Shown one piece after another: positions 1 to 7,203 of a DNA stretch of 37,858 nt. The notes under the pieces were generated by a model that saw only the letters and a list, made by a program, of their open reading frames with translations, did no database searches and had not been told where the DNA came from. Numbering within the stretch: the first letter of the stretch is position 1; every line of letters begins with the position of its first letter. The stretch is from Argonema galeatum A003/A1 (lineage in GTDB: Bacteria > Cyanobacteriota > Cyanobacteriia > Cyanobacteriales > Aerosakkonemataceae). Position numbers and translations under genes: made by a program. The stretch lies in NCBI RefSeq assembly GCF_023333595.1, contig NZ_JAIQZM010000048.1, positions 1 through 37,858 of the forward strand, written 5' to 3'.

Positions 1-6
1 AAACAT

Positions 7-36
7 TGTAGAGACGTTTCATGAAACGTCTCTACA
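7..36. repeat. 30-bp perfect palindrome
   Basis: A perfect 30-bp inverted repeat, TGTAGAGACGTTTCA followed by its exact complement, with no loop. It lies downstream of the minus-strand response regulator gene, so it could act as a transcription stop, but no T-tract follows it on the minus strand. Its edges (GTAGAG...CTCTAC) and centre (TTCATGAA) match the palindrome at 3230-3257, which points to one family of small dispersed elements rather than a gene-specific site. Confidence 0.85.
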
Positions 37-112
37 GCCTATAGACATAAAGGGGGTAATCGTTGCGGATTTGGTATGACTGGTAGCCAATCTTTCTTCC
101 CTACATCCTATT

Positions 113-502
113 TCAATCTGTACTTGACAAACCGAGAACCTCTATGGATTTCTCCACTACACTTTTTGGACGAAAAGGCTTAGTCATGTAAAGATCCGCC
201 CCCACATCATTGCCTTTCTGTTTATCAAACTCCTGCCCTTTGGCGGTTAGTATAATAATATAAACATCGTGCATTCCCAGAACATTTTTTACAGTATTAC
301 AAACCTCAAATCCATTCATTTTCGGCATCATCACATCTAGAAAAACCAGTTGCGGTTTTTCAGTCTCGATCGCCTCAAGTGCCTCCTCCCCATTTCTCGC
401 CGTCAGTAATTCTACTCCCTCGTCTTCTAGCTTCTCAAGCGCTTGCTCCATCAAAATCAAGATATTAGGTTCATCATCCACAATTAATATTTTTTTAGTC
501 AT
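113..502 (-). CDS. CheY-like single-domain response regulator
   Basis: A 129-residue receiver domain with no output domain. The phospho-acceptor is D56 (LVFLDVMMPKMNGFEV), the Mg-binding acidic pair is D9/D10 (ILIVDDEPN), the switch threonine is T86 (IILTAKG) and the conserved lysine is K108 (MTKPF). The start ATG follows a G-rich stretch (GGGGG, about 4 nt spacing). It lies 36 bp downstream of the hybrid histidine kinase gene on the same strand, so the two are probably co-transcribed and this protein is the likely diffusible partner in that phosphorelay. The output is unknown; single receiver domains of this kind often act by protein-protein contact, for example in motility control. Confidence 0.95.
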   Translation of the reverse strand: MTKKILIVDDEPNILILMEQALEKLEDEGVELLTARNGEEALEAIETEKPQLVFLDVMMPKMNGFEVCNTVKNVLGMHDVYIIILTAKGQEFDKQKGNDVGADLYMTKPFRPKSVVEKSIEVLGLSSTD

Positions 503-538
503 AAAACCCCCAACAAATTATACTTGAAATTGTAACTC

Positions 539-3163
539 TTATTCAAGTGGATCTTCTTTACTCTTGCCGAGTAAGACAAAAAAGACATTTTCCAGTCCCT
601 TTTCAAACCGCAACGTCTTAACCAAATTGTGCTGCTCAGAAAAAACTGAATCTACAATAATCATATCAGGCTTAACCGATAAAGCCTTGTCTATACACTC
701 CTGACCGTTGTAAGCCTCCGTTACAGCGTATCCTTGGGACTGCAATACTTCAGATAAAATTTTTACATTTGAAGCATCTTTATCGACAACCAAAACTTTC
801 TTATTGGATATTCCTTGATCGAGGAGCATCCCAATATCATTAAGCAATTCTTCTCTGTTAATTGGCTTTTTTAAATAGCGATCGATACCCAGTCGATACC
901 CCCTTTCTTTATCTTCAATAATTGACAATATAATAATCGGAATCCCCATCGTTTGGGGGTTGTTCTTCAGGACAGCAGCTACATCAAAGCCGTTGATTTG
1001 AGGCATCATCACATCCAAGACAATCAAGTCTGGTTTGGTAGTTTTCACCTGAGTAATGGCGTCCATTCCATCTTTAGCTTCTTGGACTGCATACCCCTCA
1101 GCTTCTAGTTCCTGCCTGAGCAATTCGCGAATGTGAGCGTCATCATCGACAACTAGAATAGTTTTAAAATTATTAACTGGAGAAGGATCTGTGTGGACGA
1201 TACTCTCTTTCAATTGCCTGACTATGGTATTGATATTCAATTTTTCTACTTCAGCAGCAATGCGAAGACTGATAGGTAATGTGAAGAAGAAAGTACTGCC
1301 AAGACCAAGATCGCTTTCCACCCAAATTCTGCCGCCGTGATGTTCCACAATCTGCTTGCAAATTGGCAGTCCCAAACCTGTTCCTTTTGGTTTGTCTGTC
1401 AAGGTTTCACCTACTTGCTTAAATTTTTCAAACACCTTGGGTTTGTCAGCGGCGGCAATACCGACGCCCGTGTCAATCACACCGATCAGTATCTCATTTT
1501 CTTGTTGTCTGGCTTTCACCGTACAAGAACCTGTATCTGTAAACTTGATAGCATTGGAAATGAGATTGATAAAAACCTGGAGCAGGCGATCGCGATCGCC
1601 CATCACGTCAGGCATTCCAGATTGAACATCTTTGAGCAATTCAATATTTCGGCCTTCAAAAAGAGATGAAGTAGCTGCGATCGCACGATCGATAATATCC
1701 TCGATTCCATAAGGCTGCATCTGCCAATCAATCTTCCCGGCTTCCATCTTCGCGATATCCAAAACGTCATCGATCAAAGAGGTTAGTCGCTCGGCTTCAG
1801 ACACAATAATATTGATATTTGTCCCTACCTGGTTGACAATCTTTTTGGTTTGGCGATCGTCGGCTTGAATCAAAGGAAAAATTCTTTCGTCTAGCTTGTC
1901 CTTAATCAGGGAAGCAAACCCCAATATTGAAGTCAGAGGCGTCCGCAACTCGTGGGAGACAGTGGAAATAAAATCGGTCTTCATGCGATCGATTTCTTTC
2001 TCTACGGTGATATCTCGAATTAGAATCACCGCACCCAACGTTTCATTGCCAGCATCCTTCAAAACATCTTTTGCGATCGCAGTTGCCAAAGCTTGACCCA
2101 CCCTACCGTTCCTCAGTTCGATCTGGGCCGTAAAAACTTCTCTAGGGCGTCCCTGCGTCTGTTCCACCAGTTCTGCCACCTTTGGATTAGAGAGTACCTG
2201 ACAATCTCTACCCATCACATCAGTATCATCTAGACCAAACATCGCCAATAAAGCCGGATTAAATCGTGCGATTCGGCAGTCTGGATCGGTCACAAGTAGG
2301 GCATCTGCCAAATTGTCGATAATCGCACTCACATAAGCCAACGTATTCTCTAATTCGTGGCTTCGCGCCTCTAAACCCTGCAACAAGCCGCCAATTTGAG
2401 TTGCCATTGTATTGAGTGTAGAAGCTAGCACCCCCACCTCGTCCCTAGATGGCTCTACTGCCCGCACATTTAAGTCGCCACTCGCCATCAGGCGGGCAGT
2501 TTGAGTTATTTGAGTCAAATCGCGAAGGATTTGAGACACCATCAAAAACGCCACTGGAACTGTCAGCAAACTCAGGATCAGCACCACAAATAATAAAAAT
2601 TGACTCTTTTGAGCGCTGTCTGCTATTTGTTCGTCTACCAAATTAGCTAAACTATCTAGCTGATTTGCGATGAAATTGCTTAGATTGTTGATATCTGTAA
2701 GATATTCCTCTCTTCGCTCCGGGGTAGCGGCTAGATAATTTTCCACAGTGCGTCTATAAATCCGCCATGTGTCTTCAACTTTCTTAAGTTGGGCTAGTAT
2801 AGTCGGATTGGCTCTAGCACCCAATCCCAATTCTTTTGAACCCCCATGCAATCCGATTAGCCAGCGATCGAACTGCTCCATTTCCTCCTTGATGGCAACA
2901 TCTAAGGCAACCTGGTCTAGAACGTTTGTCTTCTGAGTGCGGATATTGGCCATGTAAGCCAGCTTGAAAGCAGTGCCACGCTGGGAAGCGATCTTGGTAC
3001 TCAGGGGATTAATGTCGATCGCATGATTGAGCGCTAGAGCCCCAATGCCCGCAGCCATCAAGTTGATTCCTACCAAACTGGAAAACAGCAGACTCAAGCG
3101 GTGACGAATACTCAGACCGAATCCACGCTTACGGATACTTTTGATACCGTTTTGCGAATGCAA
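539..3163 (-). CDS. Membrane hybrid sensor histidine kinase (HAMP-PAS-HisKA-HATPase-REC-REC)
   Basis: An 874-residue membrane kinase. It has TM helices at about 23-46 and 188-212 enclosing an extracytoplasmic helical domain that resembles the PilJ/type IV pilus transducer N-terminus, then HAMP (about 212-265) and PAS (about 275-385). HisKA has phospho-histidine H404 (TVSHELRTPL). The HATPase has an N-box at about 533-543 (INLISNAIKFT), G1 DTGVGI and G2 GTGLGL, so it should be an active kinase. Receiver 1 is complete (D673-D675, D717, KKP). Receiver 2 (about 789-874) keeps D794/D796 and D838 but ends after the beta-4 region, without the conserved lysine. The start is TTG, chosen because AAGGT lies 7 nt upstream and the first TM follows. 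It probably phosphorylates its own receiver and the CheY-like protein encoded 36 bp downstream. The stimulus is unknown. Confidence 0.93.
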   Translation of the reverse strand: MHSQNGIKSIRKRGFGLSIRHRLSLLFSSLVGINLMAAGIGALALNHAIDINPLSTKIASQRGTAFKLAYMANIRTQKTNVLDQVALDVAIKEEMEQFDRWLIGLHGGSKELGLGARANPTILAQLKKVEDTWRIYRRTVENYLAATPERREEYLTDINNLSNFIANQLDSLANLVDEQIADSAQKSQFLLFVVLILSLLTVPVAFLMVSQILRDLTQITQTARLMASGDLNVRAVEPSRDEVGVLASTLNTMATQIGGLLQGLEARSHELENTLAYVSAIIDNLADALLVTDPDCRIARFNPALLAMFGLDDTDVMGRDCQVLSNPKVAELVEQTQGRPREVFTAQIELRNGRVGQALATAIAKDVLKDAGNETLGAVILIRDITVEKEIDRMKTDFISTVSHELRTPLTSILGFASLIKDKLDERIFPLIQADDRQTKKIVNQVGTNINIIVSEAERLTSLIDDVLDIAKMEAGKIDWQMQPYGIEDIIDRAIAATSSLFEGRNIELLKDVQSGMPDVMGDRDRLLQVFINLISNAIKFTDTGSCTVKARQQENEILIGVIDTGVGIAAADKPKVFEKFKQVGETLTDKPKGTGLGLPICKQIVEHHGGRIWVESDLGLGSTFFFTLPISLRIAAEVEKLNINTIVRQLKESIVHTDPSPVNNFKTILVVDDDAHIRELLRQELEAEGYAVQEAKDGMDAITQVKTTKPDLIVLDVMMPQINGFDVAAVLKNNPQTMGIPIIILSIIEDKERGYRLGIDRYLKKPINREELLNDIGMLLDQGISNKKVLVVDKDASNVKILSEVLQSQGYAVTEAYNGQECIDKALSVKPDMIIVDSVFSEQHNLVKTLRFEKGLENVFFVLLGKSKEDPLE

Positions 3164-3229
3164 CTTGTTACCTTGAATCTTGATGAACTCGCTAGCTTCA
3201 ATCTTATAACAAAGTGCTTACCCATAGAT

Positions 3230-3257
3230 GTAGGGGCAATTCATGAATTGCCCCTAC
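3230..3257. repeat. 28-bp perfect palindrome
   Basis: GTAGGGGCAATTCA followed by its exact complement, ending CCCCTAC. It lies between the BON-lipoprotein gene and the hybrid kinase gene, upstream of the kinase start and downstream of the lipoprotein start's gene body. It shares GTAG/CTAC edges and a TTCATGAA centre with the element at 7-36, and the GTAGGGG edge with the larger inverted repeat at 20165-20239. Confidence 0.85.
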
Positions 3258-3297
3258 GTTTAGGGAACTGAAAACCGCTGTATTACTGGCCTTACTT

Positions 3298-3798
3298 TTA
3301 TTTTGCGGTCGCAACTGTTGCCTTCACAGTCACGCTTTTGACACCTTTAATTTGCTTCGCCAAACCTTCAATCTTAGCTAAGTCTTGCTGGGTAGGAACC
3401 GTTCCGGCTACGGTTACAGCGCCATTTTCAGCGTCAACTGTTATCTGACCTTTTGGTATATTTACCTCTAGCTTACTGCGAACTTCGCTTGCCAGATCGC
3501 CATTAGCTCTGTCGGCGTCCCCCCCAGTAACATTGTTGCGCTGCTCTCGTGCGCGAATATCAGAATTTGCTTGAGCCTTGCGAACGTCACTTTGGGCGTC
3601 CTGCTGGGTTGCTTTGACCGAATCTGCCTCTGGAGCTTTGTTCATTTGGTCAGAGGTATTAGTAGCGCTGGAATTTGTGTTACTATTGCTAGTTTCACCA
3701 GTCTTATTAGGAGCGTCAGCACTTGTCTTAGCCTTTTCGCAAGCAACCGCGCCAAACATTAGGAAGCCGCTGAGGATAAATAGAGTTAGCTTTTTCAT
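3298..3798 (-). CDS. BON-domain lipoprotein
   Basis: 166 residues with a lipoprotein signal peptide: the hydrophobic stretch at 4-19 ends in a lipobox-like FGAVAC, so C20 should be the lipidated residue. A Ser/Thr/Asn/Gln-rich linker (about 25-95) leads to one BON domain at about 103-163, with the typical alternation of amphipathic helix and strands (VTVAGTVPTQQDL, IKGVKSVTV). BON domains are known for membrane or phospholipid binding in OsmY-like stress proteins. A ribosome site (GGAAGA) lies about 8 nt before ATG. The next gene on the same strand is a glycine-zipper stress protein, so a joint envelope-stress role is plausible but inferred. Confidence 0.85.
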   Translation of the reverse strand: MKKLTLFILSGFLMFGAVACEKAKTSADAPNKTGETSNSNTNSSATNTSDQMNKAPEADSVKATQQDAQSDVRKAQANSDIRAREQRNNVTGGDADRANGDLASEVRSKLEVNIPKGQITVDAENGAVTVAGTVPTQQDLAKIEGLAKQIKGVKSVTVKATVATAK

Positions 3799-3929
3799 TT
3801 TTTTCTTCCGTTTTGGAACTACTAAAGATTTATGTTCACCGTCTTGTCAAATTGAGAATAGAATTGGGCAAGTACATTGCTAAATGACTGACAAAATTCT
3901 GCCAGTCAATCAGCAGGCACTTTGTCAGA

Positions 3930-4589
3930 CTATAGAACTTCGTCCCGACGATCGATAACAACTACTCGGTCGTCGATATTGCCAACATTATCGCGACGGT
4001 CAACAGCGCCAGTAGTGTAGTCGGCGCCAGAGGTATCAACACCGGGACGATCGTAGATACCCCACTCCTGAATGCCCCTGCGACTTAGAATTGTTTCAGC
4101 GCGACCGATCTCATCGTCGGTGCCATCTACCATTACTAGATAGTCGCCGTGAGACACGCGATCGCTGTAAACTCTGGCCCTTTCTTCAGGAACTCCCAAG
4201 CCAATCAAGCCACCAATCAAGCCGCCAGCAGCTGCACCGATCGCACCGCCAGAAAGGGCTGTCGCCAGAGCCGTTGCAGTAGCTCCCGCTAGCATAACAG
4301 GGCCTATACCGGGGATTGCTAATGCACCGAGACCGACAAGTAAGCCAGTTAAACCGCCGACTGCACCACCTGCTAAAGCACCTTTTTTAGCGCCATCGTC
4401 AGCTTTGGTGTCATCGTTGATATCCCGCACGTTGGCGTCACTAAAGCGATCGTCGCCATCTACGTCTTTGGCAATCAAAGACACCCTATCCATCTGAAAA
4501 CCTGCATCTCTCAATTCATGGAGAGCATCTTCCGCATCGCGACGATTAGAAAATACACCAACTGCACGTCTGTTGTGACCTTGAACCAT
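3930..4589 (-). CDS. YflT-like / glycine-zipper general stress protein
   Basis: A 219-residue protein. I start it at the ATG whose complement is 4587-4589, because GGAGG lies 4 nt upstream and the sequence MVQGHNRRAVGVFSNRRDAE opens a recognisable domain. A longer frame from 4673 would add 28 residues without such support. Residues about 8-45 resemble the N-terminus of heat-induced stress protein YflT (general stress protein 17M). A long Gly/Ala-rich hydrophobic stretch (about 75-135, many GxxxG spacings) forms a glycine-zipper-like membrane segment. An acidic tail rich in D and R follows. The function is unproven; the family is usually linked to osmotic or general stress. Confidence 0.8.
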   Translation of the reverse strand: MVQGHNRRAVGVFSNRRDAEDALHELRDAGFQMDRVSLIAKDVDGDDRFSDANVRDINDDTKADDGAKKGALAGGAVGGLTGLLVGLGALAIPGIGPVMLAGATATALATALSGGAIGAAAGGLIGGLIGLGVPEERARVYSDRVSHGDYLVMVDGTDDEIGRAETILSRRGIQEWGIYDRPGVDTSGADYTTGAVDRRDNVGNIDDRVVVIDRRDEVL

Positions 4590-4748
4590 TTTTCCTCCAT
4601 CCGCGAGCTTCCATAAGGGACTTAAAAGCAAGCGTAAATATAAATATGTTTTTTTTATTAGTCCCATTTTCAATTATGGGTTTTTTAGCTTAAATAAGCA
4701 TCCACCGCTAGGTGTAAGTTCCTCTCTATCAATGGAGGGATAGGGTAG

Positions 4749-4776
4749 ATTGAAGAATTGAAGAATTGAAGAATTG
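4749..4776. repeat. 8-bp tandem repeat
   Basis: Three copies of ATTGAAGA plus a partial fourth. This is one of several low-complexity tracts in the gap 4590-5198, which also holds TAATGACC/AATGACC heptads near 4796-4810 and 5022-5038 and the dispersed repeat at 4855-4973. I see no gene in this gap. Confidence 0.8.
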
Positions 4777-4854
4777 CTATTTGTCATTTGTTTGCTAATG
4801 ACCAATGACCGGCACGACAGGGATATACACGGATGCACTGATATATATAGCTAT

Positions 4855-4973
4855 GATATCGTGTCCGTTTGCATCGTTAGTACATGAGTGATATCCTCAA
4901 ATTGTTTGTTGTCATCGTTAGTTAAAATTTTACCGCAGATGAAGACTCTGGAACGCAGATAAACGCAGATAAG
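4855..4973 (+). repeat. Dispersed intergenic repeat, copy A
   Basis: About 119 bp beginning GATATCGTGTCCG and ending in repeated ACGCAGATAA units. A second, inverted copy lies at 37531-37658 just upstream of psbA. The two share long blocks: TTGCATCGTTAGT, GTTGTCATCG and TTTTACCGCAGATGAAGAC, interrupted by small substitutions and a different number of 10-bp ACGCAGATAA units. There is no open frame and no terminal inverted repeat, so it is not an obvious MITE. The nature of the element is unknown. Confidence 0.75.
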
Positions 4974-5198
4974 AATAAGAACACAAATTTTTTAAGTAAC
5001 CGATGCGTAAGGAAATCATATGACTAATGACCAATGACCCTACTTAATAGCGGAGATTACGAACTATAAGTTCGGTTATACCACCCCGGTCGGATGACAA
5101 ATGCCGATAACCTCGTATGTAGTAGAGCTGTTTAACGTCCAGCTCCACTATTGTTGTAATTACTGCTGGTTACTTGCAGTCTTTGTGGGTGGATATCC

Positions 5199-6794
5199 GT
5201 GTATAAGTGGTTACTGCCAACGCTAAGTGAAGTTTTAGCCCAAAGTACAGAAAATGGGGCCCAAGATGCTGTATCTCAGACAAGGTGGAAGGCTGCAACC
5301 GAAACTGACACTCAGCAGCCCTCCAAGAGTCGAATTGCTTTGCAGCGCTTGAAATCAGAACAAGAATGGTGCGGTGCTAGAGCAGCTTTGGAGGATTTGC
5401 TGCGATCGACTTTAACACCCAATTATAAGGGCGATGCAGACGAGCCGATGCCCCAGGGATTGATTTTAGCTGGCCCTGGGGCCGTTTTGAGCGATCCATC
5501 TATAAATTCTGGCTTCCAAACTTGGATTTTCAGCACCCAGCTGGCTAATCCTGGCGTTTGGATGCCGTTTCAGCTGCCTCCTGCCTCATTGGGCGAGATC
5601 AAGAAACACAATTATGGTAATTTGCTACCTTTGCTGCCTGTCGATCCTCTGGCGGCTGAACAGTTTTGTTTAATATTAACTGCTAGTTTCAGCTTGGTGA
5701 TGGTGTTGGGAGAAGATCCCACTTATCAACCGGCTTTTATGTTTTCTTTCGATCCAGCGGTTGTCCAACAAGCTTGGGTATCGCTGAGGAATCGAATACT
5801 GCTGACTTGTCCCCATTACATCAATCAACTGGATGCGTTTTCTCTACAGTTCCCTCCCACCGCACCGGATTACCGAACAGTGATGGAGTTTACACGGCTG
5901 TTACTGAAACATCTACCGCAAGAGGACGGACGCCGGGGCGATGGAGAGCAGAGGAACGCAGAAACAGAGGAGTTTCAAAACGCAAAACTTTCCCAATCCT
6001 CAATTCCCGATTCCCGATCGCTAAAATCAGACGATGTGGAATTGTTGCAGGCATTTGCACATGAAGTCAGAACGCCTCTGACAACGATTCGCACCCTGAC
6101 GCGACTGCTGCTCAGACGCAAGGATTTGGCGACTGACATTATTAAGCGGTTGGAAATTATCGATCGCGAATGTACCGAGCAAATCGATCGCATGGAGTTG
6201 CTTTTCCAAGCGGCAGAATTACAAACATCAACTAAAGAAACTAATCCCATTCACCTCACGCCGGTGTCCCTTGCCCAGGTTTTCCAGGAAAGCTTGCCGA
6301 GATGGGAAAAACAGGCTTCAAGGCGCAATCAGACCCTGGATGCGATCTTACCTCAACATATGCCCCAGGTAGTCAGCGATCCGACAATGCTCGATCGCGT
6401 TCTCACCGGCTTGATTGATAATTTCGCCCGCAACCTCCCCGCCGGTAGCCATATCCAAGTCGAGGTGATGCCAGCGGGCGATCGGCTGAAGTTGCGACTT
6501 CAGCCACATAGTGGCGGCGTAAGTTCTGAGTGCGAAAAGGCTCTGGTGCCGCAAGCAGCAGACATTCAACTAACGCGGAAGTCGATCGGTCAACTCCTGA
6601 TATTCCAACCAGAAACAGGCAGTCTGAGTCTCAACCACACGGTTACCAAAAATCTCTTCCAGGCACTGGGGGGCAAACTGATTGTGCGCCAACGACCCCA
6701 ACAGGGCGAAGTGCTGACCATTTTCCTGCCTTTGGAACCTACCAGCACGTCCATTCGGTGGGAACGGGAAAATTATAATGATCTCCCGTGCTAA
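5199..6794 (+). CDS. Atypical sensor histidine kinase with degenerate ATPase motifs
   Basis: 531 residues with no membrane segment. The first 235 residues form an unassigned sensor-like domain, then comes a low-complexity linker (about 236-275) and a clear HisKA with H288 (AFAHEVRTPLTTIRTL). The following ATPase-like domain keeps an N-box-like LIDNFARN (405-412), but the usual G1 (DxGxG) and G2 (GxGLGL) boxes cannot be found, although the closing strand pattern (GGKLIVRQRP, TIFLPLE) is preserved. It may not bind ATP normally, or may work as a phosphotransfer or scaffold protein. The start is GTG, with a weak GGTGG about 7 nt upstream. The last residues (NYNDLPC) and the stop codon probably come from the left end of the transposon remnant that begins at about 6781, so the original C-terminus may have been replaced. 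Confidence 0.85.
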   Translation: MYKWLLPTLSEVLAQSTENGAQDAVSQTRWKAATETDTQQPSKSRIALQRLKSEQEWCGARAALEDLLRSTLTPNYKGDADEPMPQGLILAGPGAVLSDPSINSGFQTWIFSTQLANPGVWMPFQLPPASLGEIKKHNYGNLLPLLPVDPLAAEQFCLILTASFSLVMVLGEDPTYQPAFMFSFDPAVVQQAWVSLRNRILLTCPHYINQLDAFSLQFPPTAPDYRTVMEFTRLLLKHLPQEDGRRGDGEQRNAETEEFQNAKLSQSSIPDSRSLKSDDVELLQAFAHEVRTPLTTIRTLTRLLLRRKDLATDIIKRLEIIDRECTEQIDRMELLFQAAELQTSTKETNPIHLTPVSLAQVFQESLPRWEKQASRRNQTLDAILPQHMPQVVSDPTMLDRVLTGLIDNFARNLPAGSHIQVEVMPAGDRLKLRLQPHSGGVSSECEKALVPQAADIQLTRKSIGQLLIFQPETGSLSLNHTVTKNLFQALGGKLIVRQRPQQGEVLTIFLPLEPTSTSIRWERENYNDLPC

Positions 6795-7144
6795 AACCCA
6801 CTCCCTTTAGGGATGGGATACAGCGCGGACTGCACCATTAGGTGCAGTCAGGATTGAAAACAATTGCATTGTTGTGGAATTAATGTTATGTTACTGTAAG
6901 TCTAATCTCCAGTTTCACACCAGCCTAAAGACTCTGCCACAAAATTGGCAAGGTGCGTAATGAAATCTAGCGATTTCGTGGTTTGAAAATATAGAACTGA
7001 TAAGTACACAACAAATACGGTAGGGCATACCGAAATTAACGCTTGTGGAGAGAAGACCCTCTACTTAAACCTGGAAACAGTTCTTGAAGCTTGCGTCACT
7101 CGTTGAAGCAAGAATCCTACCGCCTTTAGGGGTGGGAGTGTCAA
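6781..7144 (+). mobile_element. Decayed IS200/IS605-family element (tnpB remnant with both ends)
   Basis: The left end has an imperfect hairpin, CCCACTCCC-TTTA-GGGATGGG (about 6798-6818), followed by a second hairpin, GACTGCACC-ATTA-GGTGCAGTC (6828-6849). The right end has a hairpin around CCTACCGCC-TTTA-GGGGTGGG and then AGTGTCAA, with TCAA at 7141-7144 as in the cleavage site of IS608-like right ends. A 39-codon tnpB 3' fragment sits inside (6987-7106). The tnpA gene and most of tnpB are gone, so it could move only in trans. Exact boundaries are inferred. The region before the right end corresponds to where the guide omegaRNA of TnpB systems is encoded. Confidence 0.7.
6987..7106 (+). pseudogene. 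tnpB: TnpB C-terminal remnant
   Basis: 39 codons open from just after a stop at 6984 to the TGA at 7104. The peptide contains NTVGHTEINACGE, which matches the conserved C-terminal stretch of IS1341/IS891-type TnpB proteins in cyanobacteria. No start codon, RuvC catalytic residues or zinc-finger cysteines remain, so it cannot be a nuclease. It is kept within a transposon shell that still has its right-end hairpin (see the element at 6781-7144). Confidence 0.7.
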
Positions 7145-7157
7145 GCAGTAAGTCAAG

Positions 7158-7202
7158 TGTTAGCGGTTAATATAGAATTTAACTGACTTATAACCGCTAA
7201 CA
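7158..7202. promoter_or_regulatory. 12-bp perfect inverted repeat abutting the CHAT gene start
   Basis: TGTTAGCGGTTA (7158-7169) and its exact complement TAACCGCTAACA (7191-7202) flank a 21-nt AT-rich spacer. The right arm ends one base before the ATG at 7204, and there is no Shine-Dalgarno sequence. In RNA this would be a hairpin masking the start region; in DNA it could be a two-site operator. It begins about 14 bp after the end of the transposon remnant. Confidence 0.6.
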
Positions 7203-7203
7203 A

